Source of the DNA: Oxalobacteraceae bacterium
GTDB taxonomy: Bacteria > Pseudomonadota > Gammaproteobacteria > Burkholderiales > Burkholderiaceae_D
Direction: 5' to 3'
Length of the DNA stretch: 10,325 nucleotides
Assembly (NCBI GenBank): GCA_003537575.1
Contig: DPRS01000062.1
Location: 9,450-19,774 of the forward strand
A program made the translations under genes and the position numbers. Shown here one piece after another: positions 6,320 to 10,325 of the stretch. Each line of letters opens with the position of its first letter. Within the stretch, counting starts at the first letter, position 1. The notes under the pieces are model-generated. The model had not been told where the DNA came from. It saw nothing but the letters and a program-made list of their open reading frames with translations, and did no database searches.

Positions 6320-6400
6320 TAACGCCGAACTAACCAGCCCGCGCCATGTGCCGCGAAGCGGCAAGCTCTTTGGCGCGGGTTTGGGTTGAGTGACGAGTTA
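6320..6400 (-). repeat. attC site
   Basis: The inner arms CCCGCGCCA and TGGCGCGGG pair perfectly around the shared core. Outer boxes are TAACGCCGAACTAACCAG and GAGTGACGAGTTA. The boundary is GTTAGCC. It provides the TAA stop of the 6398-6940 gene. Confidence 0.95.
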
Positions 6401-6940
6401 TGCATCACGCCACTTCTTTACATCAGTCATAAACCATTCAAGCATCTGCCATTGATTAAGCTTTGTAGCTTCGTTACCCATGCTTCGACGTATTTGGAGC
6501 AGGAAATTACCTAGCAGAGACATCATCATTTTCAGATTTTTTTCTGACGTATCAGGATTGTCACCTTGGGTATAGAAGTGTTGAAACAAATCGTTATAGG
6601 CAAAAACTACTTCGTCTGAGCCAATAAGAGAAAGCTTAAAAGCATATTTTCTATACTCAAGCGAAAGCATCTTCCCAATTGCAATATCACTCTTATCTTT
6701 GCCTTTGTTCTGTTTGTCGTGCTGCCAAGCCGCATCAGTCATCAACAAAATAATAAAAGGCTCAAGAATATAGTTATAAATGTTGATGCGGTCTTCTCGA
6801 AGCTTGTCTTCCAACTCAAGTTGCCGATCCAAGCGCCGACGCATGCGCCATCCAATAGCTGTCAGGCCAAGCACGAGAATTGGCGTAGCAATTGCCCCAA
6901 TTGCAGCTATGTAGTCTAACCAGTGCTTTTCAGTCACCAT
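6398..6940 (-). CDS. Single-helix membrane protein with charged cytoplasmic domain, unknown
   Basis: The 180-residue product has one clear membrane helix (about 8-31), then a strongly basic and acidic linker (WRMRRRLDRQLELEDKLRED) and a largely helical domain. The positively charged side after the helix suggests the large domain is in the cytoplasm. The DKLREDRINIYNYILEPFII segment is of a type often seen in short hypothetical proteins of phage and genomic islands, but I cannot name a family. The ATG has AGGTGA about 5 bases upstream. The TAA stop comes from the attC, so the protein ends exactly at the recombination site. Confidence 0.82.
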   Translation of the reverse strand: MVTEKHWLDYIAAIGAIATPILVLGLTAIGWRMRRRLDRQLELEDKLREDRINIYNYILEPFIILLMTDAAWQHDKQNKGKDKSDIAIGKMLSLEYRKYAFKLSLIGSDEVVFAYNDLFQHFYTQGDNPDTSEKNLKMMMSLLGNFLLQIRRSMGNEATKLNQWQMLEWFMTDVKKWRDA

Positions 6941-6960
6941 TTGTCACCTGAATTGATGCA

Positions 6961-7040
6961 TAACGCCACGCTAACAGGCATGCGGCATAGGCCGCGAAGC
7001 GGCAAGCTCTTGGCGCGTGTCCGGGTTCAGCAACGAGTTA
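6961..7040 (-). repeat. attC site
   Basis: The shared core GCCGCGAAGCGGC is present with outer boxes TAACGCCACGCTAACAGG and CAGCAACGAGTTA. The inner arms (CATGCGGCA and GGCGCGTG) pair less well than in the other sites. The boundary is GTTATGC, which departs from GTTRRRY. Confidence 0.92.
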
Positions 7041-7065
7041 AAAATTTTTCGCGTGGATGTGATGT

Positions 7066-7569
7066 TCATTTCCCAGCGCTCCGTTGCGAACGTGATCGAT
7101 TAAGCTCTTCTTGAATCCTAATTGTTTCCTGTCTACGGAACTCCCTTTGTGCAATATCTTCCTCGGTTTCGGCTTCATCGCTAAAAAATTTGGAGCTAAT
7201 AGACAAGCCGCCACAAACCAAGCCTGGGATCCAACTCCAGAAGATATTTTCTGGCCAGGTTTTGGTGACACCGACGTAAGCAACTGCCCCAGCTACGCTA
7301 CCCAACGCCATTCCAAAGACAGCCTTATACCTTTCAAGCAACTGGAAGAATTTAACTGACATAGTCGCCAGTTTAAATAAACCCTTCATTGCGCCTATAA
7401 AAATACCCCAGGCCAAGATGGCCACTGGAACACCAAAAAAATAGACCATAAGAATAAGGAAAGGATGAGCCAGCATCCCATATCCAATTCCGCCAACCAA
7501 CGGCCCTAGCAACACAAAGATTAATAGCGATCGCTTCGTGAAATTCTTTGGCTGCAATGATGCCTCCAT
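7066..7569 (-). CDS. Four-helix membrane protein with charged tail, unknown
   Basis: A 167-residue protein with four probable membrane helices (about 13-33, 37-65, 84-102, 108-126), followed by a hydrophilic, mostly acidic then basic helical tail (DEAETEEDIAQREFRRQETI) that may form a coiled coil. The ATG at 7569 lies only 6 bases past the cassette boundary and has no ribosome-binding site. A GGAGG that overlaps its first codons is well placed for a TTG at 7557, which would give a protein four residues shorter (MQPKN...); the same TTG-plus-strong-site pattern occurs at 5649. No family recognised. Confidence 0.75.
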   Translation of the reverse strand: MEASLQPKNFTKRSLLIFVLLGPLVGGIGYGMLAHPFLILMVYFFGVPVAILAWGIFIGAMKGLFKLATMSVKFFQLLERYKAVFGMALGSVAGAVAYVGVTKTWPENIFWSWIPGLVCGGLSISSKFFSDEAETEEDIAQREFRRQETIRIQEELNRSRSQRSAGK

Positions 7570-7574
7570 ATTTT

Positions 7575-7652
7575 TAACGCCAAGCTAACCGGCCCGCAAC
7601 ACCGCCGCGAAGCGGCAGTCCTCGTTGCGGTTCCGCGTTGAGCGACGAGTTA
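7575..7652 (-). repeat. attC site
   Basis: The inner arms CCGCAAC and GTTGCGG pair perfectly around GCCGCGAAGCGGC. Outer boxes are TAACGCCAAGCTAACCGG and GAGCGACGAGTTA. The boundary is GTTAAAA. It supplies the TAA stop of the nuclease-like gene. Confidence 0.94.
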
Positions 7653-8378
7653 TGTTTCAACATACCTAGACCGTAACAACGAAAGCGCCTCATTTCGCCA
7701 GAATTCTGGAGAAACCATTCCACTGGACATGCCACCGTGGGCATACCTATTAACATAAAATTCGCTGGCCTCTGTAATGGGATGATCAGTCAACAATTCA
7801 AAAGCTTGCGCAATTCTTACTTCAAGTTCTGACGCTGTAGCAGGTAGTGGAATTGAAAAAAAATGAGTTCGCATTTCTCTCCACAAAAATGGATCACCTC
7901 GCAATCCCCAATGTAGTGGCTCTGCCTCAAAGAGTTGCGCGATAGTGCGATTCTCAATGGTTTTTTCAGTCAGTTTGTACGACTCCAGTGCCTCGATGAG
8001 CATTCGCGACGGTTTCCCTGAGTGGTATTGGCCTTTTGACGTCCAAGACAATGTTTCCAGCCAATTCGTCGCTTGACCAATAATTCGTAGAAGCTCGTCA
8101 TGCTCGATAAGGCACCAATGCTTACCAAGAGGAAATGCAACGTACAAATCTTTACCAATGTATTTTTTGTCGATGGTGAGCCGGCCTTTTAATTGGATCT
8201 TTAATGTTTCGACGCCATCTTTATGGTAGGCCAGAAAATCAGCGCCGCGCCAATCATCATCCAATTTAATGCAATTGAAGCCATAGTCAGCAAGAACACC
8301 AGCGACTTTTTGAAAGTTGTAGATTTCTTGCTGCTTACCAGTCAGCTTGTGGTAATCAATTCGCTCAAATTTCATCAT
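7650..8378 (-). CDS. PD-(D/E)XK nuclease-like protein
   Basis: The 242-residue product has an N-terminal domain with the layout of a PD-(D/E)XK nuclease: helix KQQEIYNFQKVAGVLADYGF with an acidic residue (E18), then WRGADFLAYH (D47) and TLKIQLKGR, giving Q62-x-K64. D...QxK is an accepted variant of the D...ExK active site, known for example from group I intron-associated and Hjc-like nucleases. The C-terminal half (about 100-242) is helical and unrecognised. The start is one of two tandem ATGs (8378 or 8375), 10 bases past the boundary; longer frames would read through the attC. The TAA stop is in the attC. A DNA-cleaving role, possibly in defence, is inference. Confidence 0.75.
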   Translation of the reverse strand: MMKFERIDYHKLTGKQQEIYNFQKVAGVLADYGFNCIKLDDDWRGADFLAYHKDGVETLKIQLKGRLTIDKKYIGKDLYVAFPLGKHWCLIEHDELLRIIGQATNWLETLSWTSKGQYHSGKPSRMLIEALESYKLTEKTIENRTIAQLFEAEPLHWGLRGDPFLWREMRTHFFSIPLPATASELEVRIAQAFELLTDHPITEASEFYVNRYAHGGMSSGMVSPEFWRNEALSLLRSRYVET

Positions 8379-8384
8379 GAAACA

Positions 8385-8465
8385 TAACGCCGCGTTAACC
8401 AGCACGTGCCCTTTGCCGCGAAGCGGCAAGCTCTTGGGCGCGTGTCTGCGTTGAATAACGAGTTA
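8385..8465 (-). repeat. attC site
   Basis: It has the shared core, the arms CACGTGCCC and GGGCGCGTG (one wobble pair) and the outer boxes TAACGCCGCGTTAACCAGC and GTTGAATAACGAGTTAG. The boundary is GTTATGT. Confidence 0.94.
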
Positions 8466-8494
8466 GGCCGCACGCACTGATCTTGGCCGTACAG

Positions 8495-9022
8495 TCAGCT
8501 GCGTGGCCAAGAAAATGCATGATTTCCACTTCCGCTTCTAAACCTAAGATATACGTGCGCAAAGGTTCCAGAGATATCAGGATTGCCACGGGCAAGCCAT
8601 TCCTCATCAATGGCATCAATAGTGTCACTGTCTAGCCATGGTGACTCTAGGCCAACTACCAAGATTCCAGGCCCATACTGCTGTACGAACGGCTTATACG
8701 ATTTTTTGTCTACCTTCTGCTCAAGAAGATTGCAGAAGTTGCCCGCCAGTTGCTTGTCCATATCCACATACAAACCGGGTTTCATTGGCTTGTGCCCCTT
8801 AATTGAGGTGTAGCTGCTCAGGTCCATAGCCCACTCCGAAGAGAAGAAAGCGTCCGTTAGCTCCATCCATGTCGTAATAAAGCCATCTGAAAGGATCGCA
8901 TCTGGTGGGTCCGGGCGTGAGATTACTACCAGATTGAGACCGTGAACGCGATTGTGCTCTGACAAACCGGCACTTAGGACGGCAAGTTCATGAGCATCTT
9001 GAATTTCGGCGCGACTTTTCAT
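8495..9022 (-). CDS. Unknown cassette protein with a PD...ExT signature
   Basis: This soluble 175-residue protein starts at an ATG 9 bases past the cassette boundary. Its N-terminal part contains SRPDPPDAIL (D41) followed by WMELTDAFFSSEWAMDL (E54-x-T56). PD...E-x-T is seen in some divergent PD-(D/E)XK-fold proteins in which the lysine is replaced, so a nuclease-like fold is possible but unproven. The middle (KPGLYVDMDKQLAGNFCNLLEQK) and PGILVVGLESPWLD look like a regular alpha/beta domain. Another minus frame stays open across its 3' end into the attC, but the frame given carries the coherent protein. No ribosome-binding site is evident. Confidence 0.78.
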   Translation of the reverse strand: MKSRAEIQDAHELAVLSAGLSEHNRVHGLNLVVISRPDPPDAILSDGFITTWMELTDAFFSSEWAMDLSSYTSIKGHKPMKPGLYVDMDKQLAGNFCNLLEQKVDKKSYKPFVQQYGPGILVVGLESPWLDSDTIDAIDEEWLARGNPDISGTFAHVYLRFRSGSGNHAFSWPRS

Positions 9023-9027
9023 AGGTC

Positions 9028-9108
9028 TAACGCCGCGTTAACCAGCACGCTGCACCTGCCGCGAAGCGGCAAGTCTTTTGCTGCGTGTCTGTGTTGAATA
9101 ACAAGTTA
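9028..9108 (-). repeat. attC site
   Basis: The shared core lies between the arms CACGCTGCA and TGCTGCGTG, which have one mismatch. Outer boxes are TAACGCCGCGTTAACCAGC and GTTGAATAACAAGTTAG. The boundary is GTTAGAC. Confidence 0.94.
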
Positions 9109-9142
9109 GACGTCACAGCTCCTCGTTCACCATGATGGTTAT

Positions 9143-9526
9143 TCATGCGAATGCCTCGTAAGCCCAGAACATGCCAAGCGCGACCAACAACACCCATATG
9201 CCTAAAATTACCGCCGCAGCCACCCGGCTCACCGGCTTTCCGGCGGCAACGATCTCCTGTGCTTTCGCACGGCACTCGACCAGAATGTCTGGCGGGGTAA
9301 GTCGTATGGCGATGGCAATTCCAAGCGGAATCAGAATCAGATCATCAAGATACCCCAACACTGGCACGAAATCCGGTATCAAGTCGATGGGGCTGAACGC
9401 ATACGCAACTACGCCGGCCACAAATAGCTTCGCGTACCACGGCGTTTGCGGATGGCGTGCCACTAAATACAGAGCATACGTCTCACGCTTGAGTTGGCGA
9501 ATACGATTCTTAAAATTTTCAAGCAT
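9143..9526 (-). CDS. YkvA/DUF1232 family membrane protein
   Basis: The product is a 127-residue small membrane protein of the YkvA (DUF1232) family. The family signature is plain at residues 40-62: VAYAFSPIDLIPDFVPVLGY followed by LDD. A second membrane helix is at 101-122. The biochemical role of the family is unknown; members occur widely as single small genes in bacteria. The ATG is about 22 bases past the boundary. A 34-base gap separates its TGA from the attC, so unlike some neighbours it does not borrow its stop. It is the second cassette from attI, where expression from an integron promoter would be strong. Confidence 0.9.
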   Translation of the reverse strand: MLENFKNRIRQLKRETYALYLVARHPQTPWYAKLFVAGVVAYAFSPIDLIPDFVPVLGYLDDLILIPLGIAIAIRLTPPDILVECRAKAQEIVAAGKPVSRVAAAVILGIWVLLVALGMFWAYEAFA

Positions 9527-9548
9527 CAGTGCAATCTTAATTGACGTC

Positions 9549-9629
9549 TAACGCCGAACTAACCAGCACCCAGCATGTGCCGCGAAGCGGCAAGCCCTTT
9601 GCTGGGTGTCTGGGTTGAGTGACGAGTTA
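9549..9629 (-). repeat. attC site
   Basis: The arms CACCCAGCA and TGCTGGGTG pair perfectly around the shared core. Outer boxes are TAACGCCGAACTAACCAGC and GAGTGACGAGTTA. The boundary is GTTAGAC. It is the most attI-proximal attC and provides the TAA stop of the first cassette gene. Confidence 0.95.
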
Positions 9630-10013
9630 AATAGCATGCCGACTTACCTCTGGCTCAGCCCACGCCAGGACACTGACGCAGTCATTTTCTCCCGTTATTA
9701 AATATTCCCGTAGGCTTTTAATGTCCCCGCGCACGAAGCCAGATCGCATTCTTTCTTGATCAAGCCACCCATTACCCATGACAAGAAAAAGCCATTCTCC
9801 GCGGCCAGAGCACACTGGCCAAAACTCCAATAAATCGCCTTCGTCCAGCACGCGGAAGCCCGCCACTTCTGGAAAAGTGGCAACGACCGTTTCTTCACCA
9901 TTCAAGACTTTTAGCGTAACGGACAATCGCCCACCACCATAGGAGACATCGGAAACTTCATGAGCTCCAGAAAATTTGAATCCCGTTTCTACTATGGTGG
10001 CATTTACCTTCAT
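9627..10013 (-). CDS. Unknown protein of the first (attI-proximal) cassette
   Basis: This is a soluble 128-residue protein of mixed beta and alpha character: alternating strands (GGRLSVTLKVLNGEETVVAT, GEWLFLVMGNGW) and a helical segment (RGDIKSLREYLI). I recognise no family. The size and the absence of signal or membrane segments leave many options; an immunity-like or regulatory protein is no more than a guess. The ATG lies about 12 bases past the attI boundary. The only upstream purine stretch (AAGAATAAG) is too close to be a strong ribosome-binding site. The TAA stop is formed by the attC. As the first cassette it is the most recent insertion under the usual integron model. Confidence 0.8.
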   Translation of the reverse strand: MKVNATIVETGFKFSGAHEVSDVSYGGGRLSVTLKVLNGEETVVATFPEVAGFRVLDEGDLLEFWPVCSGRGEWLFLVMGNGWLDQERMRSGFVRGDIKSLREYLITGENDCVSVLAWAEPEVSRHAI

Positions 10014-10025
10014 CTTATTCTTGCT

Positions 10026-10095
10026 ATTTAACGTGTGGAGCTGATCGGCGACGCGCTTGCGCGGCGACCGTATCGAGCGACTAGTTCTTCGGCGG
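10026..10095 (-). other. Probable attI site
   Basis: GTTAAAT (10026-10032, minus strand) fits the GTTRRRY crossover at the start of the first cassette. The sequence to its right is not an attC: it lacks the shared core and the second box, and is GC-rich with a small palindrome CGCGC-TT-GCGCG near 10051-10062. Being next to the first cassette and followed by an SOS promoter pointing away, it is where attI should be. The integrase-binding repeats cannot be defined from one sequence. Confidence 0.6.
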
Positions 10096-10129
10096 GCAGC
10101 AATTTTCTTCGCGTGCGGAATCCGTACAT
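10028..10129 (-). CDS. Possible 33-residue ORF inside attI, ending at the crossover
   Basis: An ATG at 10129 opens MYGFRTRRKLLPAEELVARY..., which stays open through the attI-like region. Its TAA is created by the cassette boundary (CGTTAA). Codons are GC-rich, like the host's. In class 1 integrons a short frame in attI1 (ORF-11) helps translate the first cassette; this may be a counterpart. There is no strong ribosome-binding site, so it may not be expressed. Confidence 0.3.
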   Translation of the reverse strand: MYGFRTRRKLLPAEELVARYGRRASASPISSTR

Positions 10130-10164
10130 CTCAATGCCCCATTTTTTAATTTTTGTTATCTACT

Positions 10165-10228
10165 GAAGCGCAAGCGCAGCGTCCGCTCCAAAGCTCGCTT
10201 TGATCGGCCGCTGCGCTTGCGCTTCACA
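10165..10228. repeat. 18-bp perfect inverted repeat (long hairpin/cruciform)
   Basis: TGAAGCGCAAGCGCAGCG is followed after about 27 bases by its exact complement, CGCTGCGCTTGCGCTTCA. The spacer holds a second hairpin, CAAAGC-TC-GCTTTG. No T-run follows on either strand, so it is not an ordinary terminator. It lies between the likely attI and the SOS promoter. Confidence 0.85.
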
Positions 10229-10241
10229 TGCTAGCAGAAAT

Positions 10242-10270
10242 TTGACACTGTATAAATATACAGTTTATGT
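10242..10270 (+). promoter_or_regulatory. SOS-type promoter for a gene to the right (probably the integrase)
   Basis: A consensus -35 TTGACA (10242-10247) directly abuts the LexA box. At 17-18 bases spacing the -10 is weak (TTATGT or TATGTG). The -35/LexA arrangement closely follows that of the E. coli recA promoter. It points rightward, away from the cassettes, as an integron integrase promoter should. No start codon with a long frame appears before the window ends, so the controlled gene is inferred. Confidence 0.7.
10248..10263. promoter_or_regulatory. LexA-binding site (SOS box)
   Basis: CTGTATAAATATACAG has the form CTGT-N8-ACAG with an AT-only centre and only the two central bases unpaired: a near-ideal LexA operator of the gamma/betaproteobacterial type. 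LexA bound here would block RNA polymerase at the adjoining -35 until DNA damage triggers the SOS response. Confidence 0.85.
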
Positions 10271-10325
10271 GTTAGCGAGCACGCGCTGTATTTCCCGTCC
10301 GCAAGAACTTTAATTAGGCGGACAC

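Larger units (their letters stand above)
2441..10031 (-). mobile_element. Integron gene-cassette array (about 12 cassettes)
   Basis: This is a head-to-tail series of short, single-gene, minus-strand units separated by imperfect inverted repeats of about 80 bp with the features of attC sites: outer boxes TAACG...GTTA, inner arms that pair with each other, and a shared core GCCGCGAAGCGGC. Minus-strand boundaries read GTTRRRY-like (GTTAGAC, GTTAGGC, GTTAAAT). Cassette genes start within a few to about 25 bases of the boundary, as is normal for integrons. The similarity of the attC sites and the array length fit a sedentary chromosomal integron rather than a mobile class 1 element, and no resistance gene is present. 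The array reads away from a probable attI at about 10032. Confidence 0.93.

Noticed and set aside
8379..8429. N-terminal extension MPLRGKGHVLVNAAL of the nuclease-like gene through the attC
   Set aside because: These residues are the attC core read as protein from a TTG. The same peptide (MPLRGTGRVLVNAAL) appears ahead of the unrelated 5191-5649 gene, so it reflects the repeat, not the protein. True starts lie after the boundary.
8395..8628. Alternative minus frame at the 3' end of the 8495-9022 gene
   Set aside because: It overlaps both the gene and the attC, lacks a ribosome-binding site and has a low-complexity attC-derived end.
4522..9022. Toxin-antitoxin cassettes
   Set aside because: Such pairs are common in large integrons, but here each cassette holds one gene and none shows a RelE/ParE, HigB or antitoxin pattern.
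5092..9610. The repeats as a CRISPR array
   Set aside because: Repeats are about 80 bp, imperfectly palindromic and spaced 500-800 bp apart with genes between; no short regular spacers and no cas genes.
10165..10228. The 18-bp inverted repeat as a rho-independent terminator
   Set aside because: Neither strand has a T-run after the hairpin; the T-rich stretch lies on the wrong side for the plus strand and reads as A on the minus strand.
10100..10240. A cassette promoter (Pc) on the minus strand
   Set aside because: I looked for -35/-10 pairs facing the cassettes. Only poor matches (for example TTGCGC with ATTAAA) were found, so none is claimed, although one is expected.

Overview
The window is the edge of a chromosomal integron: a run of gene cassettes, nearly all on the minus strand, inserted next to ordinary GC-rich chromosome. 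The host looks like a proteobacterium, probably a betaproteobacterium. That guess rests only on the GC-rich codon use and protein style of the left flank and on the SOS-type promoter at the right end; no taxonomic marker gene is present.

Layout. Positions 1-1220 are GC-rich chromosome: the 3' end of a cytochrome P450 gene on the plus strand, facing two small conserved genes on the minus strand. At 1275-2424 a VOC/PhnB-like gene lies directly behind a DUF6064 membrane-protein gene. The DUF6064 gene starts 17 bases inside a cassette-type boundary (GTTAGCC at 2436-2442), which I take as the distal end of the recognisable array. From there to about 10031 I count twelve cassettes. Nine are separated by clear attC sites that share the hairpin core GCCGCGAAGCGGC or, in one case, a shortened form. 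The three most distal have worn or unusual boundaries. Going from the right (attI side) to the left, the cassettes encode: an unknown 128-aa protein; a YkvA/DUF1232 membrane protein; an unknown protein with a PD...ExT signature; a PD-(D/E)XK nuclease-like protein; a four-helix membrane protein; a one-helix membrane protein; a membrane protein with a GGFxEGCG motif; a small exported cysteine protein; a second, paralogous GGFxEGCG protein; a frameshifted GNAT acetyltransferase; a DUF4375 protein; and a cupin.

Right end. After the attI-proximal boundary (GTTAAAT, 10026-10032) come about 290 bases with no long gene. They hold a GC-rich attI-like stretch, a 33-codon reading frame that stops exactly at the crossover, an 18-bp perfect inverted repeat, and a plus-strand promoter in which a consensus -35 (TTGACA) abuts a perfect 16-bp LexA box. 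This is the expected layout of an SOS-controlled integrase gene reading rightward, just past the end of the window. The integrase itself is not visible, so its presence is an inference.

The genes do not form a pathway. They are individually captured units, most with very short 5' leaders, and four take their stop codon from the attC site. Six of the nine intact attI-proximal cassettes encode membrane or exported proteins. The most novel content is the paralogous GGFxEGCG pair, the nuclease-like cassette, and the attI/SOS control region.
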